From assembly GCF_014207935.1 (NCBI RefSeq), contig NZ_JACHLL010000003.1, positions 198,265-262,264 on the forward strand: DNA of 64,000 nt, in the 5' to 3' direction. This stretch comes from Pseudomonas fluvialis (GTDB lineage Bacteria; Pseudomonadota; Gammaproteobacteria; Pseudomonadales; Pseudomonadaceae). The notes under the pieces were generated by a model, which was given only the letters and a program-made list of their open reading frames with translations, did no database searches and was not told the origin of the DNA. Positions 19,159-27,364 of the stretch are shown here, in pieces. Each line of letters starts with the position of its first letter. The first letter of the stretch is position 1. The translations under genes were made by a program, and so were the position numbers.

Positions 19159-19836
19159 ATGAGCCATCTGCTGCTGATCGACGATGATCTGGAACTCTGC
19201 GACCTCCTCAGCCGCTGGCTGAGCCAGGAAGGCTTTGTCGTGGCCGCCAGCCACGACGGCCAGCAGGCCCGCCAGCAGCTGCAGGCCCAGAGTCCGGATG
19301 CGGTGATCCTCGACGTCATGCTGCCCGATGGCAGCGGCCTGGAACTGCTCAAGCAACTGCGCCAGGAACACCCGGACCTGCCGGTACTGATGCTTTCCGC
19401 CCGCGGCGAGCCACTGGACCGCATCCTCGGCCTTGAGCTGGGCGCCGACGACTACCTGGCCAAGCCCTGCGATCCTCGCGAGCTGACTGCCCGCCTGCGG
19501 GCTGTGCTGCGCCGCAGCCAGGCCACCGGCAAGCCGCAGCTGCAGGACCTCGGCGACCTCAGCTACAGCGCCGCGCGCGGCACCGCCAGCATCGGCGAGC
19601 ATGAGGTCAGCCTGACCCTGTCCGAGGGGCGCATTCTCGAAGCGCTGTTGCAAACCCCCGGCGAGCCCGTGGACAAACAGGCACTGACGCAGCTGGCCCT
19701 GGGTCGCAAACTCAGCCTGTATGACCGCAGCCTGGACATGCACGTCAGCAACCTGCGCAAGAAACTCGGCCCACACGCCGATGGCCGGCCACGTATCCAG
19801 GCCCTGCGCGGCCGTGGCTACCTGTATCAGCCGTAA
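19159..19836 (+). CDS. cpxR: OmpR-family response regulator, CpxR-like
   Basis: 225 residues. Receiver domain with acidic pocket DDD (8-10), phospho-acceptor Asp52 in ILDVMLPDG and Lys102 in LAKPCD; C-terminal OmpR winged helix ending RGRGYLYQP. Gene order regulator, Spy-like protein, sensor matches Pseudomonas cpxR-(hypothetical)-cpxS as I remember it. A direct repeat that resembles a CpxR box lies 8 bases after its stop, ahead of the Spy-like gene. Confidence 0.88.
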   Translation: MSHLLLIDDDLELCDLLSRWLSQEGFVVAASHDGQQARQQLQAQSPDAVILDVMLPDGSGLELLKQLRQEHPDLPVLMLSARGEPLDRILGLELGADDYLAKPCDPRELTARLRAVLRRSQATGKPQLQDLGDLSYSAARGTASIGEHEVSLTLSEGRILEALLQTPGEPVDKQALTQLALGRKLSLYDRSLDMHVSNLRKKLGPHADGRPRIQALRGRGYLYQP

Positions 19837-19843
19837 CGGACCT

Positions 19844-19861
19844 CTTTACCTAGCCTTTACC
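19844..19861 (+). promoter_or_regulatory. CpxR-like operator: 7-bp direct repeat, 11-bp period
   Basis: CTTTACC occurs at 19844-19850 and again at 19855-19861. Read on the minus strand it is GTAAA, six bases, GTAAA, which fits the enterobacterial CpxR box (GTAAA-N4-8-GTAAA). The repeat lies about 83 bases before the Spy-like ATG; a weak -10 (TAGACT, 19893-19898) follows, so the site would sit just upstream of the -35 position. Confidence 0.6.
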
Positions 19862-19943
19862 CTGGCCTGACGGCGCTTGACCTTGCCCGCCCTAGACTGG
19901 GCACATCCGGCAAACGACCGGAATCCAGACCAGGAGATCCATC

Positions 19944-20360
19944 ATGCGCAAGACCCTAACCGCCCTGCTGTTCGCCGCCACCCTGCCCGCCGTTGCCCTG
20001 GCAATGCCCGACGAAGGCCCGCGCCACGGAGGCATGCGTGGCGAACCGCACGGCATGATGTTCAAGGAACTCGACCTCAGCCGCGAACAGCGCGAGTCGA
20101 TCAGCAAGCTGATGCGCGAGCAGATGAAGTCCCAGCACGACATCACCCAGCGCTATCTGGACAAGCTTCCGGAAGCCGAGCGCAAAGCCATGCAACAGGA
20201 ACTGGAAGCGGCCAAGAAGCAACAGCACGACAGCATCCGCGCCCTGCTCAAGCCCGAGCAGCAAAAGGACTTTGACGCGCTGGTGAAGAAGATGGAAGAA
20301 CGCCGCGCCGAACGCGCCGAGTTCGAAGCCTGGAAGGCCGAGAAAGAGAAGGCCGAATAA
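19944..20360 (+). CDS. Spy/CpxP-family periplasmic protein
   Basis: 138 residues with signal peptide (1-20, ...AVALA). The mature part is all-helical and charged, with an LTxxQ-like motif LDLSREQRESI after a His/Met-rich segment (GMRGEPHGMMF) and a second LLKPEQQKDF motif near residue 110. Spy and CpxP are envelope-stress chaperones; CpxP also restrains the CpxA sensor. Located between regulator and sensor and behind a CpxR-like repeat, so it is probably both target and modulator of the system. Confidence 0.82.
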   Translation: MRKTLTALLFAATLPAVALAMPDEGPRHGGMRGEPHGMMFKELDLSREQRESISKLMREQMKSQHDITQRYLDKLPEAERKAMQQELEAAKKQQHDSIRALLKPEQQKDFDALVKKMEERRAERAEFEAWKAEKEKAE

Positions 20361-20412
20361 ATCTGCGACCCGCCGCCAGCCTCGTGCTGGCGGCACTGTT
20401 TGAGGAATGCCC

Positions 20413-21720
20413 ATGCGCACCCTGTTCTGGCGCGTCTTTGCCAGTTTCTGGCTGGCCATCGTGCTGGTCGCCGGCCTATCCCTGCTGCTGGGGCGGGTGT
20501 TCAATCAGGATGCGCTGATCCTCGCCACCCACCCGGCCCTGCGCGGCCTGGCCGAGCAGTGGGTAGAGCGCTATGAAACCCAGGGCGCCGAGGCGGCGCA
20601 GCGTCTGCTGGAGAAACCCAAACGGCGCTATCGCCTGGATGTCCAGGTGCTGGGCGATGATGGCGAGCCGCTGGTGCGCGGCACCTTTCCGCCCCGCGCC
20701 GCCGCGCTCGAAGCAAGGGTCCGGGAAAACCGCCTGCCCTGGCGGCGCCTGACCGAAAGCATCGACAGTCCCAGCGGCGCCACCTACCTGTTCATCTACC
20801 GTATTCCCCACCCGGAGCTGCATGGCTGGCAGCGCGACAGCGTGCTGCTGCCCCTGGGCGCGCTGGCGATCGCCCTGCTGGTGCTGACCATTCTCAGCCT
20901 GCGCCTAACCCTGTCGATCACCCGTCCGCTGGAGCGCCTACGCAGTGCCGTGCACGACCTCGGCCGCACCGCCTACCAGCAGCACAGCCTCGACGAGCTG
21001 GCGCGGCGCCCGGATGAACTGGGCCTACTGGCCAAGGACTTCAACCACATGGGTGAACGCCTGCAGGGGCTGATCGGCAGTCAGCGCCAGCTGCTGCGCG
21101 ATGTGTCCCACGAGCTGCGCTCGCCCCTGGCGCGCCTGAAGATCGCGCTGGCCCTGGCCGAGCGCGCCCCCGCCGAGGAGCGCGAGCAACTGTGGCCACG
21201 TTTAGGCCAGGAGTGCGATCGCCTGGAAGCACTGATTCAGGAAATTCTCACCCTCGCCCGTCTCGACAGCGAGCCTGGTGCGCGTCAGGTCGTGCCTTTG
21301 CGGCCACTGCTGGAAAAACTGATCGAGGATGCGCAGTTGCTCTACCCGGAGCAGCAGATCAACCTGGACTGCCCGGACTCCGCCAGCATTTCCGGCTGGC
21401 CGGACATGCTCGAACGGGCCCTGGACAACCTGCTGCGCAATGCCCTGCGCTTCAATCCTGCCGAGCAGTCAGTGGAAATACGGGTAGTGGCACAGGCCGA
21501 CACCTGGCAGGTGGAGATCCGCGACCATGGCCCTGGCGTTGCCAACGAGCACCTGCCCCGCCTTGGCGAACCCTTCTTCCGCGCGCCGCAGCAGAGCGGC
21601 AGCGGACATGGCCTGGGACTGGCCATCGTACGCCGCAGCGCCGAACGCCACGGCGGCCATCTGGAACTGGTCAACCATGTCGACGGCGGCTTTGTCGCGC
21701 GCCTGACCCTGCCGCGCTGA
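20413..21720 (+). CDS. cpxS: Sensor histidine kinase, CpxA/CpxS-like
   Basis: 435 residues: TM1 (about 8-28), periplasmic domain (about 30-142), TM2 (about 145-165), HAMP with the ITRPLERLR start (168-), dimerisation helix with His233 in DVSHELRSPLARL, and the ATPase domain with N-box LLRNALRF and G-box GSGHGLGLAIV. ATG 20413 has GAGGA seven bases upstream; the ATG at 20407 lies too close to that site. Ends directly against the convergent nitroreductase stop. Confidence 0.9.
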   Translation: MRTLFWRVFASFWLAIVLVAGLSLLLGRVFNQDALILATHPALRGLAEQWVERYETQGAEAAQRLLEKPKRRYRLDVQVLGDDGEPLVRGTFPPRAAALEARVRENRLPWRRLTESIDSPSGATYLFIYRIPHPELHGWQRDSVLLPLGALAIALLVLTILSLRLTLSITRPLERLRSAVHDLGRTAYQQHSLDELARRPDELGLLAKDFNHMGERLQGLIGSQRQLLRDVSHELRSPLARLKIALALAERAPAEEREQLWPRLGQECDRLEALIQEILTLARLDSEPGARQVVPLRPLLEKLIEDAQLLYPEQQINLDCPDSASISGWPDMLERALDNLLRNALRFNPAEQSVEIRVVAQADTWQVEIRDHGPGVANEHLPRLGEPFFRAPQQSGSGHGLGLAIVRRSAERHGGHLELVNHVDGGFVARLTLPR

Positions 21721-22278
21721 TCAGCCCTGCCAGGGCTGGACGAAATCGGCCGGCGCGAGCAGCGCCGGCTGGCGCAGCGCACCCTCCGGCGTACCGAGGT
21801 AGATGAAGGCAATCACCTGCTCGCCCGCCGCCAGCCCCAGCCCGCGGGCCACCGTCGGGTGATAGGCCAGCTCGCCGGTCCGCCAGATGGCGCCCAGCCC
21901 CTGGGCATGGGCAGCCTGCAGCAAGGCATGGGCGGCGCATCCGGCCGACAGCACCTGTTCGCTGCGCGGTACCTTGGGGTGCTCCTTGGGACTGGCGATC
22001 ACCACCAGCAATAGCGGCGCGCGCAGCGGCGCAGCCAGTGCCTTGTCCAGCGCCGCCGGCGCGGCTTCCGGGTTTTCCTGCAGAGCTTTGACGAACAGCT
22101 CGCCAAGCTGCTGGCGTGCATTGCCCTCGATACTGAGAAAACGCCAGGGGCGCAGCTGGGCATGGTCCGGTGCGCGCAAGGCCGCCTTGAACAGCAGCTC
22201 ACGCTGTTCGGCCGAAGGCGCCGGCTCCACCAGACGGGACACGGAAACGCGTTGGGTCAGGGCAACAAGGGCATCCAT
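21721..22278 (-). CDS. Nitroreductase family protein, YdjA-like
   Basis: 185-residue FMN-dependent oxidoreductase. The opening (ALVALTQRVSVSRL) and PDHAQLRPWRFL near residue 45 match the minimal nitroreductase YdjA of E. coli (183 residues). Substrate unknown. ATG 22278 has GGAG at good spacing. Follows the YkgJ-type gene by five bases, so the pair is an operon; the stop abuts the cpxS stop. Confidence 0.88.
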   Translation of the reverse strand: MDALVALTQRVSVSRLVEPAPSAEQRELLFKAALRAPDHAQLRPWRFLSIEGNARQQLGELFVKALQENPEAAPAALDKALAAPLRAPLLLVVIASPKEHPKVPRSEQVLSAGCAAHALLQAAHAQGLGAIWRTGELAYHPTVARGLGLAAGEQVIAFIYLGTPEGALRQPALLAPADFVQPWQG

Positions 22279-22283
22279 GATGC

Positions 22284-22664
22284 TCACTCCACAATGATGT
22301 GCTGGCAGTCTAACCGATCCGGCCAGTGCTCCGGGCCAAGCGGCGGCAAGCCATAGGCTGCACGGGCCTTGTCGCAGTGCGGATTGGCCTGACCATCCTC
22401 CCACGACGCCGTGAACTCACGGCAGGTGCTGCTGCGACAGGCATAGTTGCTGCAAGCCACTTGCTCACCGACTGTACCCTGCAGCGCCGTGCAGCGTACC
22501 GGACGGGTCTCGGTACCGAGCATCGCCACCCGCTGCGGGCTGATCTGCACCACCAACTCGTCCGGCACAAGACCGCCACCAGACTGACATTCGCCCCAGT
22601 AGAAGGACACGCGGAAGTGAGCGCAGCAGGCGCCGCAGCTCAGACAGGGATTGCTGGCAGACAT
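22284..22664 (-). CDS. YkgJ-family cysteine cluster protein
   Basis: 126 residues. N-terminal CLSCGACCAHF and a later C-x5-C-x3-C pattern (CSNYACRSSTC) give the eight-or-so cysteines of the YkgJ/UPF0153 family, thought to bind zinc or an Fe-S cluster; the role is unknown. ATG 22664 is the only plausible start although no clear Shine-Dalgarno site precedes it. Co-oriented with the nitroreductase. Confidence 0.82.
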   Translation of the reverse strand: MSASNPCLSCGACCAHFRVSFYWGECQSGGGLVPDELVVQISPQRVAMLGTETRPVRCTALQGTVGEQVACSNYACRSSTCREFTASWEDGQANPHCDKARAAYGLPPLGPEHWPDRLDCQHIIVE

Positions 22665-22749
22665 AAAGAAATACTGGACGTCGGCGGATAAGGAAGATGG
22701 CGGCCTATTGTAAGCAGCGCCAAAGCGTTGTGAAGATGACACAGGCCGG

Positions 22750-22777
22750 TTTACAGCGCCTACTTCATCCGTAGAAT
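22750..22777 (+). promoter_or_regulatory. Sigma-70 promoter for trkH
   Basis: TTTACA (22750-22755), 16-base spacer, TAGAAT (22772-22777), followed by the trkH ATG 30 bases downstream. Confidence 0.68.
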
Positions 22778-22806
22778 GGCGCCCCTCAGCTCCCGAGACT
22801 TGCTTG

Positions 22807-24261
22807 ATGGCCCTCTCTACCCTGCGCATGATCGGCTTCATCATCGGCCTGTTCCTCATCACCCTGGCGGTGAGCATGGTCATTCCGATGCTGACCCTGC
22901 TGCTGTTCCAGCGTCAGGACGATCTGGACGCCTTCCTCTGGTCGAGCCTGATCACCTTTGTCGCCGGTCTGCTGCTGGTGGCTCCAGGCAAGCCGAAAGA
23001 CGCACACATGCGCCCGCGCGACATGTACCTGCTGACAACTCTCAGCTGGGTGGTGGTGTGCACCTTCGCCGCCCTGCCGATGGTGATCATCCAGCACATC
23101 AGCTACACCGACTCGTTCTTCGAGACCATGTCCGGCATCACCACCACCGGCTCCACCGTACTGGTCGGCCTGGACAGCGCCTCCCCCGGCCTGCTGATCT
23201 GGCGTTCGATGCTTCACTGGCTAGGCGGTATCGGCTTTATCGGCATGGCCGTGGCCATCCTGCCACTGCTGCGGGTCGGCGGCATGCGCCTGTTCCAGAG
23301 CGAGTCCTCGGACTGGGGCGAGAAAGTCATGCCGCGCTCGCACATGGCCGCGCAATACATCCTGGGCGTCTATTCACTGCTGACCCTGCTGGGCTTTTTT
23401 GCCTTCTGGGCCGCCGGCATGACGCCGTTCGAGGCGATCAACCACTCGATGTCGATGATTTCTACCGGCGGTTTCTCGACCTCGGACAACTCCATGGCCA
23501 ACTGGCAGCAACCGGCGGTGCACTGGGTGGCCGTGCTGTTCATGATACTCGGCAGCCTGCCCTTCACCCTCTACGTGGCGACCATGCGCGGCCGGCGCAA
23601 GGCGCTGCTGAAGGATCATCAGGTTCGCGGTTTCCTCGGTTTCCTGTTACTCACCTGGCTGGTCTTCGGCACCTGGCTGTGGGCCAACTCCGAGCATGCC
23701 TGGCTGGATGCCTTCCGCATCGTTGCGGTCAATGTCACCTCGGTGGTCACCACCACCGGCGTTGCCCTTGGCGATTACACCCTGTGGGGCAGCTTCGCGG
23801 TGCTGCTGTTCTTCTACCTGACCTTCATCGGCGGCTGTTCCGGCTCCACCGCCGGGGGTCTGAAGATATTCCGCTTCCAGGTCGCCTATGTGCTGCTCAA
23901 GGCCAACCTGCAGCAACTGATCCACCCGCGCGCGGTGATCAAGCAGCAGTACAACGGTCACAACCTGGACGAGGACATCGTCCGCTCGCTGATCACCTTC
24001 TCCTTCTTCTTCACCATCACCATCGGCGTCATCGCCCTCGGCCTGACCCTCACCGGCCTGGACTGGGTGACTTCGCTGACCGGCGCCGCCACCGCCGTGT
24101 GCAACGTTGGCCCGGGCCTGGGCCCGATCATCGGACCGGTCGGCAACTTCTCCACGCTGCCGGACAGCGCCAAGTGGCTGCTGACCATCGGCATGCTGCT
24201 CGGCCGCCTGGAAATCCTCACCGTACTGGTGCCCTTCACCCGCACGTTCTGGAAGCACTAG
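22807..24261 (+). CDS. trkH: Potassium uptake protein TrkH
   Basis: 484-residue membrane subunit of the Trk K+ channel-like transporter, which works with the NAD-binding gate TrkA (not in window). Four pore-loop filters are visible: SGITTTGST, MISTGGFST, VVTTTGVA and CNVGPGLGPIIG, with GGCSGSTAGGLK between the last two. Start is the ATG at 22807; the preceding in-frame TTG is not needed. A good sigma-70 promoter precedes it. Overlaps the convergent AraC-type gene by four bases (CTAG). Confidence 0.95.
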   Translation: MALSTLRMIGFIIGLFLITLAVSMVIPMLTLLLFQRQDDLDAFLWSSLITFVAGLLLVAPGKPKDAHMRPRDMYLLTTLSWVVVCTFAALPMVIIQHISYTDSFFETMSGITTTGSTVLVGLDSASPGLLIWRSMLHWLGGIGFIGMAVAILPLLRVGGMRLFQSESSDWGEKVMPRSHMAAQYILGVYSLLTLLGFFAFWAAGMTPFEAINHSMSMISTGGFSTSDNSMANWQQPAVHWVAVLFMILGSLPFTLYVATMRGRRKALLKDHQVRGFLGFLLLTWLVFGTWLWANSEHAWLDAFRIVAVNVTSVVTTTGVALGDYTLWGSFAVLLFFYLTFIGGCSGSTAGGLKIFRFQVAYVLLKANLQQLIHPRAVIKQQYNGHNLDEDIVRSLITFSFFFTITIGVIALGLTLTGLDWVTSLTGAATAVCNVGPGLGPIIGPVGNFSTLPDSAKWLLTIGMLLGRLEILTVLVPFTRTFWKH

Positions 24262-25265
24262 CCTCTAGCGCGAAACTCACCCGGTGTGCAGTCGAACCAG
24301 CGCCGGAAGGCACGGAAGAAATTGCTCGGGTCGGCAAAACCCAGCAGATAGGCGATTTCCAGCAGGGTCAGGCTGGGTTGTGCCATGTACTGTCCGGCCA
24401 GTTCGCGACGGGTATCGTCGAGCAATTGCTGGAAACTCGCCCCTTCCTCCTGCAGACGCCGCTGCAGGGTGCGTTCGGACAGGAGCAGCTCCTGCGCCAC
24501 CACCTCGCGCTTGGGCTCGCCTTGCGGCAACAGGCGGCAGAGGATTTGCCGCACCTGATGAGTCACCCGGCTACCGGCAAAACGCGCCAGGTAATCGCCG
24601 GCGAAACGATCATGCAGCTGCGCCAGGGCCTCGTTGGCCGAGGGTAACGGCGCCTCCAGATCGGCGCGGGCGAACTCCAGGGCATAACCTTCGGCATTGA
24701 AGCGCAGCGGCGCGTCGAACACCACCTGATAGGGCTGCTGGTCCGCGGGCGCGTCTCCCTGCAACTGTACGCGCAACGGCCGGATCGGCCGCCCGGTGAT
24801 CCAGCGCACGAACGTCAGGGTATAGGCCAGCGACGCTTCGGCGGCCTGATGGGTCGGCGGCAGGCTGTCGCCGTGAATGGCCAGGGTCAGCACGTAGCGA
24901 TCCGGCAACACGCGAAAACTCAGGTCGGCGCCTTCGGCGATGATGCGCTGGTAGCGCACCAGCCGGGCAAAGCCATCCTTGAGCGTGCGACTGGACATCA
25001 GGGCATAGCCGACCACGTTGAACGAGGCCGGCCGCACCACCTTGACCATGTTCAGGCCGATCGCCGGGTTCCCGGACAACTCCACCGCCCGTTGCCACAG
25101 GCGCGTCATGCCATCCTGGGGAAAGCGCGCATCAGGATCATGCAGCGCCGCATAGCTCAGGCCCAGCTCGGCGAACAGCGCCTGGCAGTCGATGCCTTCG
25201 GCCTCCAGGGCATGCACGATGGCCAGCGCCCAGCTGGAAGAAGTGGTTCTCAAGGGAGTCGGCAT
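24258..25265 (-). CDS. AraC-family transcriptional regulator
   Basis: 335 residues: N-terminal effector domain of the arabinose-binding-domain type (about 20-210, PF12625-like) and two helix-turn-helix motifs at the C-terminus (LSERTLQRRLQEEGASF and EIAYLLGFADPSNFFRAFRRW). Similar Pseudomonas regulators control amino acid or aromatic catabolism; the effector here is unknown. Its target is not evident: the divergent neighbour is a DUF962 gene across a 199-base gap that holds candidate control sequences but no clear operator. Confidence 0.9.
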   Translation of the reverse strand: MPTPLRTTSSSWALAIVHALEAEGIDCQALFAELGLSYAALHDPDARFPQDGMTRLWQRAVELSGNPAIGLNMVKVVRPASFNVVGYALMSSRTLKDGFARLVRYQRIIAEGADLSFRVLPDRYVLTLAIHGDSLPPTHQAAEASLAYTLTFVRWITGRPIRPLRVQLQGDAPADQQPYQVVFDAPLRFNAEGYALEFARADLEAPLPSANEALAQLHDRFAGDYLARFAGSRVTHQVRQILCRLLPQGEPKREVVAQELLLSERTLQRRLQEEGASFQQLLDDTRRELAGQYMAQPSLTLLEIAYLLGFADPSNFFRAFRRWFDCTPGEFRARG

Positions 25266-25464
25266 ATTGTCGTTGTAATGTCCGCAGGCAAGGCTGAATC
25301 CTGCCGGAAAAGGTCTGGCTCGAAAAGTCAGTTACCGTCAGGGTGTTCGCAAGGATACTAAACTGGCAGCCAATGTCAGTGGTTGCTCGCCGGTAGCGCC
25401 TTACACTGCCCCAACAACAAGCCCCATAACAACCCAGCACCTAGAACAAGAAAGGAGGTGCGCC

Positions 25465-25782
25465 GTGAGCACTGAAAGCGTGAAGACCTTCAACAGCTTT
25501 GCCGAGTTCTATCCCTACTACCTGCAGGAACACAGCAACGACACCTGCCGCCGTCTGCACTATGTCGGCAGCCTGCTGGTGCTGGGCATCCTCGCCTATG
25601 CCATCGGTACCCAGCAGTGGGCCCTGCTGTGGACGCTGCCGATCGCCGGTTATGGCTTTGCCTGGGTCGGTCATTTTGTCTTCGAGAAGAACAAGCCAGC
25701 CACCTTCAAGTACCCGCTGTATTCCTTCATAGGCGACTGGGTGATGCTCAAGGATGCCTTCACCGGGCGTATCCGCTTCTGA
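25465..25782 (+). CDS. DUF962 / Mpo1-like membrane protein
   Basis: 105 residues with two to three hydrophobic segments. SFAEFYPYYLQEHSNDTCRRLHYVG near the N-terminus (His and Asp within it) matches the Mpo1/YGL010w family, whose yeast member is an Fe2+-dependent dioxygenase removing a carbon from 2-hydroxy fatty acids. Bacterial role unknown. GTG start at 25465 preceded by a near-perfect AAAGGAGGTG site. Confidence 0.8.
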   Translation: MSTESVKTFNSFAEFYPYYLQEHSNDTCRRLHYVGSLLVLGILAYAIGTQQWALLWTLPIAGYGFAWVGHFVFEKNKPATFKYPLYSFIGDWVMLKDAFTGRIRF

Positions 25783-25787
25783 TCCGC

Positions 25788-25816
25788 CAGTGCCGGCCAC
25801 GCCACGGCCGGCACTG
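25788..25816 (+). terminator. 11-bp hairpin after the DUF962 gene (no U-tract)
   Basis: 25788-25798 pairs perfectly with 25806-25816 around a seven-base loop, five bases past the stop. No T-run follows, so termination would need help. Confidence 0.35.
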
Positions 25817-25959
25817 CCTGCGACATGCCGGCAATCTGCCAGGGGTCGCAATTCCCGCCCAGCTTTAGTACGTTTGTCGCCCTAAAAGCTCCCGCAGAAG
25901 CGGGACAACAAGAAAGACATCCACAGAGATGTCCCAGCATCCAGGGAACGCCGTACTTC

Positions 25960-27348
25960 ATGAAGCCTATTGTCAAGCCGGCCAGCATTGTTCTGCCCAC
26001 GCCGCCGCTGCGCGAATACTATTCACGCGTCCTGGCCTACATAGCGACCGCCGCCAGCATCGCCGCCGGTACCTACTCGCAGTACTTCAGCTACGACATC
26101 CTGTGGATGGTGCCCTACGCCCTGCTCTATCCGCACCTGGCTCATCAGCTCAGCCAGCGTTTCAAACACGAGCACCCACGGCAGACGCACCTGGCCCTGC
26201 TGTTCATCGACGCCCTGCACGCCGGAGCCGGCATCAGCCTGCTCGACTTCAGCGTGGTGCCCAGCCTGATGATCGTGCTGACCCTGAGCTTCAGCGCCCT
26301 GATCATCGGCGGTCTGCGCTACCTGGGGCTGTCGGGCCTGGTGATGTTCAGCGGCACCCTGCTCTGCGCCGCCGTCAGCGAGATCAAGCTGCACCCGGCC
26401 ACCCCGGCGCTGGTCGCCTTCGTCAGCATCCTGTTCACCACCCTGTACATCTGCATCACCGCCTATTTCGTGCACCTGCAGGGCCTGCGCCTGAGCCTCG
26501 CCCGCGGCGAGATCAAGCGCGAACAGGAAAAGGCCGCGCGCCTGGCCCGCAATCTGTCCAAGTACCTGTCGCCACAGGTGTGGGAATCGATTTTCAGCGG
26601 CAAGAAGAGCGTGCGCCTGGAAACCCAACGCAAGAAGCTCACCGTGTTCTTCTCCGACATCAAGGGCTTCACCGAGCTGTCCGAGGAGCTGGAAGCCGAA
26701 GCCCTCACCGACATGCTCAACAACTACCTCAACGAGATGTCGAAGATCGCCCTCAAGCATGGCGGCACCATCGACAAGTTCATCGGCGATGCGGTGATGG
26801 TCTTCTTCGGTGACCCGACCACCCAGGGTGCCAAGAAGGACGCCGTGGCTGCAGTGTCCATGGCCATTGCCATGCGCAAGCACATGAAGGTATTGCGCCA
26901 GCAGTGGCGCGCCCAGGGCATCGACAAGCCACTGGAAATCCGCATGGGCATCAACACCGGCTACTGCACCGTGGGCAACTTCGGCGCCGACACGCGCATG
27001 GACTACACCATCATTGGCCGCGACGTGAACCTCGCCAGCCGCCTGGAAAGCAATGCCGAAGCCGGCGAGATTCTGGTCTCCCACGAGACCTACTCGCTGA
27101 TCAAGGACGTGATCATGTGCCGCGACAAGGGCCAGCTCACGGTCAAGGGCATGAGTCGTCCGGTGCAGGTCTATCAGGTGGTCGACTTCCGCCGCGACCT
27201 CGGCGCCACCTCAAGCTTCCTCGAGCATGAGCTGCCCGGTTTCTCCATGTATCTGGACACCAACAACATCCAGGGCGTGGACAAGGAACGGGTGATCAAG
27301 GCGCTGCAACAGGCCGCCGAGAAGCTGCGCGACAAGGTGATTTTCTAA
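25960..27348 (+). CDS. cyaB: Class III adenylate cyclase with MASE2 membrane domain
   Basis: 462 residues. MASE2 domain with several helices (about 20-175), a linker helix, then the cyclase domain (about 225-400). Metal Asp233 (FFSDIKGFTEL) and Asp277 (FIGDAVMVFFGD), and transition-state Asn357/Arg361 (GRDVNLASRLE) are present, so it should be active. In P. aeruginosa CyaB supplies most of the cAMP that activates Vfr and virulence genes. ATG 25960 (MKPIVKPAS) fits the known N-terminus; the longer frame from 25825 runs through leader hairpins. Beside the agt1-plcP pair as in P. aeruginosa. Confidence 0.93.
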   Translation: MKPIVKPASIVLPTPPLREYYSRVLAYIATAASIAAGTYSQYFSYDILWMVPYALLYPHLAHQLSQRFKHEHPRQTHLALLFIDALHAGAGISLLDFSVVPSLMIVLTLSFSALIIGGLRYLGLSGLVMFSGTLLCAAVSEIKLHPATPALVAFVSILFTTLYICITAYFVHLQGLRLSLARGEIKREQEKAARLARNLSKYLSPQVWESIFSGKKSVRLETQRKKLTVFFSDIKGFTELSEELEAEALTDMLNNYLNEMSKIALKHGGTIDKFIGDAVMVFFGDPTTQGAKKDAVAAVSMAIAMRKHMKVLRQQWRAQGIDKPLEIRMGINTGYCTVGNFGADTRMDYTIIGRDVNLASRLESNAEAGEILVSHETYSLIKDVIMCRDKGQLTVKGMSRPVQVYQVVDFRRDLGATSSFLEHELPGFSMYLDTNNIQGVDKERVIKALQQAAEKLRDKVIF

Positions 27349-27364
27349 AACCCTCTGCCGGCTC

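Noticed and set aside
22776..24647. 623-codon frame running through trkH into the AraC gene
   Set aside because: Out-of-frame reading of trkH, which itself shows clear pore motifs.
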